Assembly (NCBI RefSeq): GCF_000332195.1
Contig: NZ_KB235922.1
Location: 6,111,322-6,175,321, forward strand
Direction: 5' to 3'
DNA length: 64,000 nucleotides
Source of the DNA: Pleurocapsa sp. PCC 7319
GTDB taxonomy: Bacteria; Cyanobacteriota; Cyanobacteriia; Cyanobacteriales; Xenococcaceae
A program made the position numbers and the translations under genes. The notes beneath the pieces are model-generated. The model did no database searches. It was not told the origin of the DNA and saw only the letters and a program-made list of their open reading frames with translations. Positions 18,363 through 28,209 of the stretch are shown piece by piece; the stretch's first letter is position 1; every line of letters begins with the position of its first letter.

Positions 18363-19895
18363 GTGTCACTGAGAAAAGCTTATCAATCGAATCCTTCGGG
18401 TAGACAACCGACCATCAAAGTTAACTCTAGCGTCACCTATCGCAGCAATAATCACAGGAAGAAATTGAATAAAGGAAGAGCAATTCTAGTGGGACTGGCT
18501 TTAGCGACTGTTTCTCTGATGTCAGCAGGTGTAGGAGCATTCTTGGCCGTAGCTCTGTCCAATGCTTCACCTTTACAGCAAGCAGAATTAAGTACTGAAG
18601 AACAAAAAGTCTTCAATAAAGAAGACACTGTCACTGCTAAAAATTTGAATTTACCAGAATTATCCCGCCCCGTAAATATTCTAGTTTTAGGCATCAAAGT
18701 AATTAGCTCCGATCTCGAACGCAGGGGAATTGAATATAAAAAACAGGATGTTGGTTATCATCACTTAGTAAACTCTTTTGAAGGCTTGAGTGACAGTATG
18801 TTGCTCTTAAGGTTCGATCCTAAAAGAGAAAAACTGTCGGTACTTTCCATTCCTCGAGATACCCGTGTTTACCTTGAAGGGTATGGAGTCGAAAAAATCA
18901 ACCGTGCCAATGAATATGGTGGTCCGGCCTTAACTGCTGCTGCAACTAGCGAGTTATTGGGGGGCATTAACATTGATCGCTATGTTCGAGTCAATGTTCA
19001 AGGAGTGGAAAAACTCATTGATGCTTTGGGAGGTGTGACGGTAAACGTCCCGAAAGACATGAAGTATAACGATTTTAGTCAACATCTTTATGTCGATCTC
19101 AAGAAAGGAGTTCAGCATCTTGATGGTGATAAAGCCATGCAATTTCTACGTTTTCGCTACGATAACCTAGGTGATATTGGTAGAGTACAGCGTCAACAAA
19201 TGTTAATGCGGTCTGCCGTAGAACAAACTCTTAAACCAGCTACGGTAGTTAGAATTCCCAAGATACTTTCGGTGATTCAATCTCACTTGGATACTAATTT
19301 AACTGTGAGAGAACTAATGGCTTTGTCTAATTTTGCCTCTAAGATTGACCGTTCTCAGGTCAAAATGACAATGCTACCAGGTGACTTTAATAGTGGCGAT
19401 GAACCGATTAGCTATTGGCTCCCCAATTATGATGCCATTAATAAGTTAATGAGCAAACATTTTAATCGACCTCAATCTCTAGAGCAGTATGCGATCGCTA
19501 GTAGTCAATCTCCAACTTTAGAAGGTCAATCTTCGGTTCAATCTCCTCGTCTGAGAATTTCGGTGCAAGACAGTACAGGAGATCAACAAGTCCTGCAGTC
19601 AGCTTTGGATGCCTTAAGAGAAGCTGGTTATCGAAGAGTTGTGGCGAGCAAAAATTGGCAAGATCCTTTATCTACCACCAGAATAATTGCTCAGTCTGGA
19701 GATGATGACGCTGCCGAGGAAGTACGTTCAGTTTTAGGTGTAGGCGAAGTTCTGGTAGAAAGTACTGGAGTGCTAAATTCTGATATTACGGTACAAATTG
19801 GTCGAGATTGGGAACAGCAAATTCAGCAGCTAATCGAATCTGAATCTCTATCAAATGAGTTCGAATCAGAATTGGAAGGCAATTTTTACAATTGA
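18363..19895 (+). CDS. LytR-CpsA-Psr (LCP) family cell-wall polymer ligase
   Basis: This 510-residue protein starts at GTG. A basic N-terminus precedes one transmembrane helix (AILVGLALATVSLMSAGVGA, near residues 40-66). The LCP domain follows: VNILVLGIKV, then SMLLLRFDP, LSIPRDTRVY with family Arg/Asp residues, GGPALTAAATSELLG and MQFLRFRYDN. A LytR_C-like region lies near residues 395-480. LCP enzymes transfer undecaprenyl-linked polymers onto peptidoglycan or other acceptors in the periplasm. It may attach the product of the nearby cluster, but it is separated from it by rodA and mobA. Confidence 0.9.
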   Translation: MSLRKAYQSNPSGRQPTIKVNSSVTYRSNNHRKKLNKGRAILVGLALATVSLMSAGVGAFLAVALSNASPLQQAELSTEEQKVFNKEDTVTAKNLNLPELSRPVNILVLGIKVISSDLERRGIEYKKQDVGYHHLVNSFEGLSDSMLLLRFDPKREKLSVLSIPRDTRVYLEGYGVEKINRANEYGGPALTAAATSELLGGINIDRYVRVNVQGVEKLIDALGGVTVNVPKDMKYNDFSQHLYVDLKKGVQHLDGDKAMQFLRFRYDNLGDIGRVQRQQMLMRSAVEQTLKPATVVRIPKILSVIQSHLDTNLTVRELMALSNFASKIDRSQVKMTMLPGDFNSGDEPISYWLPNYDAINKLMSKHFNRPQSLEQYAIASSQSPTLEGQSSVQSPRLRISVQDSTGDQQVLQSALDALREAGYRRVVASKNWQDPLSTTRIIAQSGDDDAAEEVRSVLGVGEVLVESTGVLNSDITVQIGRDWEQQIQQLIESESLSNEFESELEGNFYN

Positions 19896-19988
19896 TCGTT
19901 ATTTTTCTGGCGAAATTTGCTTTCCCAAGGATTTTTAACTAACTTAGGTTAGACTTTTTAGGTTAAGTAAAGCAAATCAGATTCAATA

Positions 19989-22082
19989 ATGAGCGATCGC
20001 CAAACCCACTTAGAGAGTAATCGCCCTGTACGCAAACGCTTTCCCAATCAAAGATGGCAAATTGCCACCGCCCAACCTCAAGCAGCATCGGAGTTAAGTG
20101 CCTCTACTGGATTTTTACCGTTGGTTAATCAGGTCATGATTAATCGTGGCATCGCTACTTCAGATCTAGCCCAGATTTACATTGAACCAGAAACCGAAGA
20201 ATTACCCTCTCCTCTAGAAGAGTTTCCAGACCTAGAAGATAGCGTAGAGTTACTCAAGCAGGCGATCGCTGATTCTGAACAGATTGCCATCTGTGGCGAT
20301 TATGATGCTGACGGCATGACGAGTACAGCTTTATTATTACGTGCCTTAAAGCATTTAGGAGCCAAGGTAGACTATGCCATCCCTAGTCGCATGAAAGATG
20401 GCTATGGCATCAATAAGCGCATTGTGGAAGAATTTGCCGCCAATGGAGTAGGTTTAATTCTTACGGTAGATAACGGTATTTCTGCTTACGATCCCATTGC
20501 CAGAGCTGTAGAATTAGGCTTGAGCGTCATTATTACCGATCACCACGACTTACCGGAAAATTTACCTCCAGCAGATGCCATACTTAATCCTAAGTTATTA
20601 CCCGATAGTTCTCCCTATAAGGGACTTGCTGGAGTTGGAGTGGCCTATATTCTGGCGATCGCCACAGCTAAAAGTCTGGGAAAATTAAAAGGTTTAACCA
20701 ATCCCATCTTGGAACTATTTACCCTAGGTACTATAGCCGATCTTGCTCCATTGGTGGGAGTAAATCGTCGTTGGCTCAAGAGGGGTTTACGGGCATTGCC
20801 TAATTCTCAATTAGTAGGCATTCAAGCTTTGATGCAGGTAGCAGGAATTGATGAAGCACAAAAACAACTCAAGCCTGACGATATTGGCTTTAGGTTAGGT
20901 CCCAGAATCAATGCCGTAGGGCGCATTGGCGATCCACAAATGGTCATTGAATTATTGACTACTGATGAACCAGGGATAGCTTTAGAAAGAGCAATGCAGT
21001 GCGAGCAAATTAATCAACAACGTCGTCAACTATGTGAACAAATTGAACAAGAGGCGATCGCTCTGGTGGAATCCACTCCCATTCCTTGGCAACAAGAGCG
21101 AGTTTTAGTAGTGGTAGCAGCGGGGTGGCATCATGGAGTAATTGGAATTGTGGCATCACGATTAGTCGAGCGTTATGGTGTTCCCGTGTTTATCGGGACT
21201 TATGAATCAGAGGATGGTCATTCAGCCAGTACAATTCGCGGCTCTGCTAGAAGTATTGATGAATTTAATGTCTTTGATGCCCTCAACTATTGCCGCGATT
21301 TATTAGGTAAATATGGTGGTCATCGGGCAGCAGGGGGCTTTAGTTTTCCTGCTCAAAATTTGCCACAAGTAAAACAAAGATTGAGTGAGTTTGCTTATCA
21401 ATGTCTCGAAGTAGAACATTTAAAACCTCTAGTTAAAATTGATGCTCAGGCAAGTTTAAAACAAATCAATTTCCAATTATATGAACAACTAGAAAGTCTA
21501 CAACCTTGGGGAATTGGCAATAGCACACCTGTTTTTTGGACACCTAATGTACGGGTAATTGAGCAAAAAATCATTGGCAAAAACCATTTAAAACTGACTT
21601 TACAGGATGACAATTCCCAGTGTCAGATTAAAGCTCTGGCTTGGCGGTGGGGAGAATATTTCCGTTTGCCAGAACATTTAGATATTGCTTACAAATTAAA
21701 AGAAAATCATTGGCAGGGAAATACTAGCATCGAACTAGAACTAGTGGGAGTCCGTCTGACTCCAGCAAAAGGCAATCGTAATATTGCCTCCTTAAATAAA
21801 AGAATGCCTCACAACGATACCAAGAGTCAAAAAGCGGTATTTACCCATAGCGGCAGAATTTATGTCTGTAGTCTGCAACAATCTCTCCAAGAACTGAGAA
21901 TCAGAAACGATCGCGGTCATGTCTTAGCCGTTAACCAGGGCGATCGCCTTGGCTTATTAGGTAAAACTAGAGAAGAAGCTAAACAAGTCAATGTGACTCA
22001 ACCCCCCTATTTTCAACTAATTAAAGCTGCTTTAGCTGCAATTGAGGATGAGCAGAAAGCATCAAAAGGCAAAACAAATTAA
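19989..22082 (+). CDS. recJ: Single-stranded-DNA-specific exonuclease RecJ
   Basis: This 697-residue protein has the DHH-phosphoesterase motifs: GDYDADGMTS (D104 within it), ITDHHDLP (D184-H185-H186), and the DHHA1 region with GKYGGHRAAGGFSF near residue 440. RecJ degrades 5' ends of single strands in recombination and mismatch repair. A C-terminal extension of about 100 residues beyond the OB-like domain (from around residue 595) is longer than in the E. coli enzyme. The start overlaps a HIP1 site (ATGAGCGATCGC). Confidence 0.95.
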   Translation: MSDRQTHLESNRPVRKRFPNQRWQIATAQPQAASELSASTGFLPLVNQVMINRGIATSDLAQIYIEPETEELPSPLEEFPDLEDSVELLKQAIADSEQIAICGDYDADGMTSTALLLRALKHLGAKVDYAIPSRMKDGYGINKRIVEEFAANGVGLILTVDNGISAYDPIARAVELGLSVIITDHHDLPENLPPADAILNPKLLPDSSPYKGLAGVGVAYILAIATAKSLGKLKGLTNPILELFTLGTIADLAPLVGVNRRWLKRGLRALPNSQLVGIQALMQVAGIDEAQKQLKPDDIGFRLGPRINAVGRIGDPQMVIELLTTDEPGIALERAMQCEQINQQRRQLCEQIEQEAIALVESTPIPWQQERVLVVVAAGWHHGVIGIVASRLVERYGVPVFIGTYESEDGHSASTIRGSARSIDEFNVFDALNYCRDLLGKYGGHRAAGGFSFPAQNLPQVKQRLSEFAYQCLEVEHLKPLVKIDAQASLKQINFQLYEQLESLQPWGIGNSTPVFWTPNVRVIEQKIIGKNHLKLTLQDDNSQCQIKALAWRWGEYFRLPEHLDIAYKLKENHWQGNTSIELELVGVRLTPAKGNRNIASLNKRMPHNDTKSQKAVFTHSGRIYVCSLQQSLQELRIRNDRGHVLAVNQGDRLGLLGKTREEAKQVNVTQPPYFQLIKAALAAIEDEQKASKGKTN

Positions 22083-22220
22083 TATTCGTACCGCATTGAC
22101 AGAAGCTAACATGAAAAATAATTAATTATTTTAAAGCTGGTTTTGCAGAGATAATAAGTGCTAGATTGCTAACATTGCTAATAATAAGCCCCTCACCTAT
22201 TCCTCTTTATCTAGCTAAAT

Positions 22221-22610
22221 ATGACTAACTTTTTGTCTGATTTTGTCATCAAGCTAGCTCTTATCCTCTTATTGAGTAGTTTGCCTTCTTTAGTTTATTT
22301 ACTTATTTTTCGCCAAGCTAAAGCTCGTTGGCAAATGAGGTTAAGACGCGCTCAAATTTTAACTACTTTGCACCAGAGAGACCTCTTGCACAACGACCGA
22401 TACAGGGAAAGCTCACTGGGCAGTGGCTTTGTCCATCGCGTTCGAGATGATTCTTCTTTGGGCAGTTATCGTCGACCAGTAACTAAATATTATATTGGAG
22501 ATACTACCTGTATTAACAACGCTCATTCTCCCTATCTCCGCTGCGCAATCAACCCCAGCGGACCTTGTGATGAATGTCCCCATTATGAAAAACATCTACC
22601 TAAAACTTAA
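22221..22610 (+). CDS. DUF6464-type cyanobacterial protein
   Basis: The 129-residue protein has one N-terminal transmembrane helix (LALILLLSSLPSLVYLLIF) and a basic juxtamembrane stretch. Its conserved C-terminal segment is YLRCAINPSGPCDECPHYE, with three cysteines in a C-x7-C-x2-C pattern typical of DUF6464 proteins. The cysteines could bind metal or form a disulphide; the function is unknown. It stands alone between recJ and the amino-acid permease gene. Confidence 0.78.
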   Translation: MTNFLSDFVIKLALILLLSSLPSLVYLLIFRQAKARWQMRLRRAQILTTLHQRDLLHNDRYRESSLGSGFVHRVRDDSSLGSYRRPVTKYYIGDTTCINNAHSPYLRCAINPSGPCDECPHYEKHLPKT

Positions 22611-22697
22611 TTCCCTTAATCAACAAATAATTAGCTCCAGCTAGATGTTGAAAAATACCACCAGATTGAGCAGTAACTAGCAGTAACTAATAGATAA

Positions 22698-23666
22698 TTG
22701 AGATTGCCAGTTGTTTACTTGCCACTACTGTTATATTGGCTCTATTTACTGTTTAATAAAGTGGAATTACTTCACAATAGAATGTGGTTATTAATCTCTC
22801 AATTAAATTTCGATTTCGATCCTCAACTTATCTTTAATGGCATCGCCATCGGTAGTATTTTAGCTTTAGCTGCCATTGGTTTAACCCTTACCTACGGCAT
22901 CCTCAATCTTTCTAACTTTGCTCATGGAGACTTTATGACTCTGGGAGCCTATCTAACTTGGCTGGCTAATACTAGTGGCTTAAATATCTGGTTAGCAATG
23001 AGCTTGGGAGCAGTGGGGACAATTATTGCCATGCTAATTGCGGAATATTTACTTTGGAAGCCGATGCGCGATCGCCGCGCCAATGATACTACTTTAATTA
23101 TTATTTCTATTGGACTAGCTTTATTTATCCGTAATGGTATTTTATTGCTCTTTGGCGGTAGTAATCAGCTTTATGAATTACCTGTAGTCGCAGCATTACA
23201 ATTCGGCGACCTGCGTATTGCTTATTATCGTCTCATAGTCATCGGATTAGCAATCGCTGCTATAGTTATTTTACATTTGATTCTGCAAAATACTAAAATC
23301 GGTAAGGCAATGCGAGCTGTTGCTGACAATATTGATTTAGCTAGGGTGTCTGGAATTAATGTCGAACGGGTTGTCCTCTGGACTTGGATAATTACGGGAG
23401 TGTTAACTGCCTTTGCTGGTGGAATGTATGGCTTGATTGCGGTAGTACGTCCCAATATGGGGTGGTTTCTCATTTTACCCATGTTTGCTGCGGTAATTTT
23501 AGGCGGCATCGGCAATCCTTATGGAGCCATTGTTGGTGCTTTTATTATTGGCATTGCCCAAGAATTAAGTGTTCCCATTTTGGGTCCAGAATATAAGCTG
23601 GGAGTAGCTTTAGCAATTATGGTAATTATTTTGTTAGTACGTCCTCAAGGATTATTTAAAGGATAA
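22698..23666 (+). CDS. Branched-chain/neutral amino-acid ABC transporter permease (LivH/NatD-like)
   Basis: The protein has about eight transmembrane helices and the LivH signatures: FNGIAIGSILALAAIGLTLT, LNLSNFAHGDFMTLGAYL, the RAVADNIDLARVSGIN cytoplasmic coupling loop and AVILGGIGNPYGAIVGAF. It imports neutral or branched amino acids with LivM, two ATPases and a binding protein. The frame allows TTG 22698 (322 residues) or ATG 22782 (294 residues); the ATG places the start closer to the family norm. A LivG-like ATPase lies about 5 kb away on the other strand, consistent with scattered nat genes in cyanobacteria. Confidence 0.9.
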   Translation: MRLPVVYLPLLLYWLYLLFNKVELLHNRMWLLISQLNFDFDPQLIFNGIAIGSILALAAIGLTLTYGILNLSNFAHGDFMTLGAYLTWLANTSGLNIWLAMSLGAVGTIIAMLIAEYLLWKPMRDRRANDTTLIIISIGLALFIRNGILLLFGGSNQLYELPVVAALQFGDLRIAYYRLIVIGLAIAAIVILHLILQNTKIGKAMRAVADNIDLARVSGINVERVVLWTWIITGVLTAFAGGMYGLIAVVRPNMGWFLILPMFAAVILGGIGNPYGAIVGAFIIGIAQELSVPILGPEYKLGVALAIMVIILLVRPQGLFKG

Positions 23667-23940
23667 TAGATAAAATATTTTGCCTATTTACTATTTACTA
23701 GATAGCAACCAAGTTTCCCTCAACTGAGTAGCTTGAATGTATTAACTTATGTTTATGTGCTGAAGTATAATTTCTAGTCTTAAAACCTTGAAGATTCTAG
23801 ATGAGCGCAATTTCGAGATTCAATTTGTACCAGCAAGATAGTTACAAGTTATGAGTTATTGGTTAAGTATATTCTGATTTCAATTAATCTAATCAATACT
23901 GAGCAAGATTGAATAAACTAAACTTATCATTTCTGACTTT

Positions 23941-25032
23941 ATGAACCCAATAACTTTTTTTACCTTAGTAGTAGGACTAGTCTTACTAGTGGTGGGTGCT
24001 GAATTTTTGGTTAAGGGTGCATCTAACGTGGCCGCGATTTTGCAAATTCCTCCCTTAATTATTGGACTAACTATTGTCGCCTATGGTACCAGTGCACCAG
24101 AAATGTCTGTCGGTATTATGTCCAGCTTTTCTGGACAGGGTGATATTGCAATTGGCAATGCTATTGGTAGTAATATCTGTAATATCTTATTAGTTTTGGG
24201 TTTGTCGTCACTTGTTGCCCCCCTAGTCGTCACCAAACAAATTATTCGCTCCGATGTGCCCATTATGATTGGGGTCTCATTGCTATTGTTGATGTTTAGC
24301 TTAGATGGCAAACTAAGCAGAGTAGACGGTCTAATTTTATTTATTGGCGGTATAGTCTATACAATTTCTTTAATTTATCAAGGTCGTCAGCAGGGAGTGG
24401 AACAAGACGAGTTTTCTGAAGAATATAGTTTTTCCGGTCAAAGTTCTCTAGCTTTATGGTTAAAAAATATAGTTTTTATTCTTGGTGGGTCAGGTTTACT
24501 TATTCTGGGGTCTCGTTGGCTAGTCGTGTCAGCAGTGGCTATTGCCCAAGCACTAGGAGTCAGTGAATTATTAATTGGTTTAACTATTGTGGCAATTGGC
24601 ACATCTTTACCAGAACTGGCAACATCTGTTATTGCCAGTCTTCGCGGTGAAAGAGATATCGCAGTGGGGAATGTTTTAGGCAGCAATATTTTTAATATTC
24701 TGACAGTATTAGGTGTGGCAGGAATATTGTCACCCAATGGAATTCAAGTCAGTGAAGCTGTAATTCAGTTTAATGCGCCTGTGGCGATCGCTGTGGCTTT
24801 TGCTTGTCTGCCAATTTTTTATTCTGGTAAACGGATTGAGCGTTGGGAAGGGTTACTATTTTTGTTCTACTATTTGGCATACAATGGCTATCTAATTTTG
24901 GATGCAATTAACCACGAAAGCCTCCCAGTTTATACTACTATTATGCTCTTTTTTGCCCTACCTCTAACTGCAATCACTCTGATTACGGTAACTATCCAAG
25001 AAAAGCTAGCCGAGAGAAATAGGACTGGTTAA
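23941..25032 (+). CDS. Calcium/sodium antiporter (CaCA family, YrbG-like)
   Basis: The 363-residue protein has about ten to eleven transmembrane helices and two inverted alpha repeats. The first contains AYGTSAPEMSVG and GNAIGSNICNILLVLG. The second contains AIGTSLPELATS and GNVLGSNIFNILTVLG. These G-T-S-x-P-E and G-N-x-x-G-S-N motifs are the CaCA ion-binding signatures. It should exchange Ca2+ for Na+ or H+ at a cell membrane. The central hydrophilic loop (RQQGVEQDEFSEE) is short. Confidence 0.92.
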   Translation: MNPITFFTLVVGLVLLVVGAEFLVKGASNVAAILQIPPLIIGLTIVAYGTSAPEMSVGIMSSFSGQGDIAIGNAIGSNICNILLVLGLSSLVAPLVVTKQIIRSDVPIMIGVSLLLLMFSLDGKLSRVDGLILFIGGIVYTISLIYQGRQQGVEQDEFSEEYSFSGQSSLALWLKNIVFILGGSGLLILGSRWLVVSAVAIAQALGVSELLIGLTIVAIGTSLPELATSVIASLRGERDIAVGNVLGSNIFNILTVLGVAGILSPNGIQVSEAVIQFNAPVAIAVAFACLPIFYSGKRIERWEGLLFLFYYLAYNGYLILDAINHESLPVYTTIMLFFALPLTAITLITVTIQEKLAERNRTG

Positions 25033-25083
25033 TATCGATTTTAACGAAGTAAAAAGTATTAATCTTGATGATTTTTAAATATT

Positions 25084-26043
25084 TTAATTTTTAAAGTTAA
25101 CAAAACCTTTAGCCGCTGTTTCCGATTCAATTTCAGCAATTTTTTCTTTGGTTAAACGATTCTCTCTTTCAAGGGTTTCTAAAACAAAATCAGGGAGTTG
25201 TGCAGATTTTTCCAGAGCTTGCTCAAAGTTTTTGATGGCATCTTCTAGGACTTTAATATCGTTTTCTTTCTTACCAATTTGTCTGAGGATTTGTCCTTTT
25301 AAATAATAATGTTCTGGATTCTCAGGAGCAGTTTTTAGAGCCTGTTCGGCATATTGCAAAGCCTGATTATATTGTTTCAAATCACGATAAGCTACAGCTA
25401 AACCCCTCTCGACTAAATAATTGGGAGCAGCGTAAGTCTCAAAACGAGCGATCGCCTGTTCGGGACTAGAAAAAGGCAGATTTACGGCTAATAACAAATC
25501 TATATAGCCTTTGATTAAGTTTAATTCCGGGTCATTGGGATCGCTTGCCTCTGCTTCATCGAAGTATTTAAAAACCAATTGTAACTTATTAATAGCATCA
25601 AGAGCGCCTTGTTTCTCGTAAATATAAGCCCCATCTAAAAAATGTCCTACTGCCAAATAAAGATTACCCCGTACTGGATCTTCCACACTTAAAAACTGTG
25701 CCGATTCTAAAGTTTTGGCAGCATATTTTTTAATACTTTCCCAGTCTTTTTCAGTATAGGCTAAAGAAGCAAGTAAAGCATAAGTTAAAGGTTCATTTGC
25801 CTCTTCGGATTCGGCTAATGCTAGCTTTTCATTGACTGTTTTGTAATCTCCTTCCAAAAATACAGTTTTAAACGCTTCTTCCGTATACTTCCCAATTTCA
25901 CGGGGATTTTCGGAGCGAAAAGGATCTTTCCCCAGAGCCGCGCTATTGCTTAAGCCAATAGTCATAGTAATACTCAAGGGTAAAGCCCAAACCAATTGTT
26001 TTAACTTAATTTTAAAACCAGTAAGATTAGTTTTTCTCTTCAT
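25084..26043 (-). CDS. Secreted or membrane-anchored TPR protein
   Basis: The 319-residue protein begins with a basic region then a hydrophobic segment (LVWALPLSITMTIGLSNSAA), resembling a signal peptide. Several helix-turn-helix TPR-like units follow, the clearest being YNQALQYAEQALKTAPENPE and its neighbours near residues 205-280. TPR proteins scaffold other proteins; no enzymatic motif is visible. It is convergent with the antiporter gene and divergent from the ABC ATPase gene. The specific role is unknown. Confidence 0.8.
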   Translation of the reverse strand: MKRKTNLTGFKIKLKQLVWALPLSITMTIGLSNSAALGKDPFRSENPREIGKYTEEAFKTVFLEGDYKTVNEKLALAESEEANEPLTYALLASLAYTEKDWESIKKYAAKTLESAQFLSVEDPVRGNLYLAVGHFLDGAYIYEKQGALDAINKLQLVFKYFDEAEASDPNDPELNLIKGYIDLLLAVNLPFSSPEQAIARFETYAAPNYLVERGLAVAYRDLKQYNQALQYAEQALKTAPENPEHYYLKGQILRQIGKKENDIKVLEDAIKNFEQALEKSAQLPDFVLETLERENRLTKEKIAEIESETAAKGFVNFKN

Positions 26044-26202
26044 TATGACTATTGGTTAACTTCACAAATATCGACGTAATCATCAAAAATCTAGTTCCAG
26101 AAATTTTAAATAATATTATTATTAATTATCGTCAATAACAAACTAAACTTAGCTAAATTAAAAATCGTATAATTGGGATATTAAATTTCGAGATACTAGA
26201 TA

Positions 26203-26850
26203 ATGCTCCGACTGCAAAATTTAATTTATCATCCTCCTGCTACCCCTCAACCTATTCTTAAAAATATTAACCTAGAACTCCCAGCACAGAAACTAGGTCT
26301 AATTGTTGGTGCGAGTGGCTCAGGAAAAACTACTATCCTCGAAATTTTAGCGGGATTAGCAGAGCCCACTAAAGGACAGATTTATTGGCGTACCAAACAA
26401 CTATCAGATATTGAATTACAACAGTTAGCAGGATTGGTATTTCAGTTTCCTGAACGGCATTTTTGTGGTGGCACAGTGCTAGAAGAATTACGTTTAGGTC
26501 ATCCAGAATTAGACATCAAAAGGGTGAAAGATGCCTTAAGCGAGGTAGGATTAGACCAGATATCACTTAATGTATCTCCTCATGATTTGAGCGGAGGTCA
26601 GCAACGTCGCTTGGCTTTAGCAGTGCAGCTAATTCGTCAACCTAATGTATTAATGTTAGACGAACCCACCGCAGGATTAGATTGGTCAATGCGAATTCAG
26701 CTAGCTAGATTATTAGCCAAATTAAAACAGCATTGGACGCTATTAGTTGTTACTCACGATCCTGGTGAATTAATTGAAATAGCCGATCGCTGTTGGACAA
26801 TTAACCAAGGAGAGTTAAAACCTATTGAGCCAGTTGCCTTGAACAAATAA
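26203..26850 (+). CDS. ABC transporter ATP-binding protein
   Basis: The 215-residue protein is a single nucleotide-binding domain. It has Walker A (GASGSGKTT), the Q-loop (GLVFQFPERHF), the ABC signature (LSGGQQRRLALA), Walker B (VLMLDEP) and the H-loop (VVTHD). The F-Q-x-P-E-x-x-F Q-loop is typical of cobalt/ECF-type ATPases, which suggests a vitamin or metal importer component; partners are not adjacent. The rsmG gene follows by 14 bases, so the two may be co-transcribed. Confidence 0.87.
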   Translation: MLRLQNLIYHPPATPQPILKNINLELPAQKLGLIVGASGSGKTTILEILAGLAEPTKGQIYWRTKQLSDIELQQLAGLVFQFPERHFCGGTVLEELRLGHPELDIKRVKDALSEVGLDQISLNVSPHDLSGGQQRRLALAVQLIRQPNVLMLDEPTAGLDWSMRIQLARLLAKLKQHWTLLVVTHDPGELIEIADRCWTINQGELKPIEPVALNK

Positions 26851-26864
26851 TCAACTATGAGCCT

Positions 26865-27608
26865 ATGAGTCAAATTAGAACTAATAAGCTGCCTCAGATG
26901 AACCAAATGTGGCAACAAACTCTTCATTGGCAACCCAACACCATTCAAGAGCAATTGTTTCAACAAGTTTATCAAGAGATCTTAGCGGGCAATCGTCAGC
27001 AAAATTTGACTCGGATTACTACTCCAGAGGATTTTTGGGAAAAACATTTGTGGGACTCACTATCCGGGATAATTGGCTTGGATAACAATTATTTGACTCA
27101 AGAATTGCAAGTGATTGATATTGGTACAGGGGCAGGTTTTCCAGGTATTCCTCTGACGATCGCTTTTCCTAATTGGCAGATTACACTACTAGATTCTACC
27201 CGTAAAAAAATTGCTTTTGTTAATAGTCTGATTACCAAACTCAAGTTGAATAATGCCACAGGAGTTGTTGCCCGCGCCGAAGCTTTAGGCAGAATTCCCG
27301 GCGATCGTGAAACTTACGATCTGGCTTTAATTAGAGCAGTTAGTAAGGCTTCGGTATGTGCCGAATATAGTCTTCCCTTTGTCAAAGTAGGAGGGATGGC
27401 TGTTCTCTATCGAGGTCATTGGAATGATGAAGATACGGATAGTTTGAAGTCGGCAGTAGCTCAGTTAGGTGGCGAAATCGAATTGCTTTATCCTTGGGAA
27501 ACCCCAGTCAGTAAAGGAGTACGTAACTGTGTTTATTTACGCAAACTTTCCGCAACTCCTCAAAAATTCCCCCGTGCAGTCGGTATTCCTGATAAGCAAC
27601 CTCTTTGA
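26865..27608 (+). CDS. rsmG: 16S rRNA (guanine527-N7)-methyltransferase RsmG
   Basis: The 247-residue protein has the GidB/RsmG signatures: FWEKHLWDSL, the SAM-binding loop IDIGTGAGFPGIPL, LLDSTRKKIAFV and DLALIRAVSKASV. It methylates G527 of 16S rRNA; loss affects streptomycin sensitivity in bacteria. The start at 26865 is an ATG, and two later in-frame ATGs exist. It probably shares a transcript with the preceding ABC ATPase gene. Confidence 0.94.
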   Translation: MSQIRTNKLPQMNQMWQQTLHWQPNTIQEQLFQQVYQEILAGNRQQNLTRITTPEDFWEKHLWDSLSGIIGLDNNYLTQELQVIDIGTGAGFPGIPLTIAFPNWQITLLDSTRKKIAFVNSLITKLKLNNATGVVARAEALGRIPGDRETYDLALIRAVSKASVCAEYSLPFVKVGGMAVLYRGHWNDEDTDSLKSAVAQLGGEIELLYPWETPVSKGVRNCVYLRKLSATPQKFPRAVGIPDKQPL

Positions 27609-27695
27609 AATAAGTACCTGTGCAAAATTCAATTGAGCTTAAAATAATTAAAGTGACTAATTCTTAGTAGATAAATCATTAGGAATATAAAGAAA

Positions 27696-28199
27696 TTGAC
27701 AGATCAAGCAAAACAACCTCCTCAGTTACCCAAATTACCCACCTCGGCTATTGAATCAGAGCCTGGCTTACAAGCTCAAACCCAGCGATGGTTTGAGTAT
27801 CCAGTCAAAGCTCAGCCACACCACACAGATTATGCAGGAATTGTCTGGCATGGCACTTATGTAACCTGGATGGAAGAAGCGAGAATTGAGTATTTACGTT
27901 CCATTGGGATTGAGTTTGCCGATTTAGTTGCTTTAGGTTGTGATTTGCCCGTAGTTGACTTATCCCTACGTTATCATCTACCAATTCGCTTGGGAGTCTC
28001 GGCTATAGTTAAAACCCGCTTGATAGAAACTAAAGGAGTCCGTATCAACTGGGATTATCAGATCCAGTCCTATGACGGGCAGGAACTATTTGTTACCGGC
28101 AAAGTAGTTCTTGTGGGAGTTGATCGCGAGAAAGGCAAAATTATGCGTCAATTGCCTCCCAGTATTCAAGATGCTCTGCTTAAACACGCCATGACCTAA
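27696..28199 (+). CDS. Acyl-CoA thioesterase, hotdog (4HBT) family
   Basis: The 167-residue protein has a disordered Pro/Gln-rich N-terminus and a 4HBT domain. Its signature is HHTDYAGIVWHGTYVTWMEE, with the family's D-x-x-G-x-V-x-H-x-x-Y pattern and catalytic Asp. Relatives include YbgC and the cyanobacterial DHNA-CoA thioesterase of phylloquinone synthesis; sequence alone does not decide. The start is a TTG at 27696 behind a weak AGGA, and no upstream ATG fits. The stop is 10 bases from the convergent surE stop. Confidence 0.87.
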   Translation: MTDQAKQPPQLPKLPTSAIESEPGLQAQTQRWFEYPVKAQPHHTDYAGIVWHGTYVTWMEEARIEYLRSIGIEFADLVALGCDLPVVDLSLRYHLPIRLGVSAIVKTRLIETKGVRINWDYQIQSYDGQELFVTGKVVLVGVDREKGKIMRQLPPSIQDALLKHAMT

Positions 28200-28209
28200 T
28201 TTATAAACT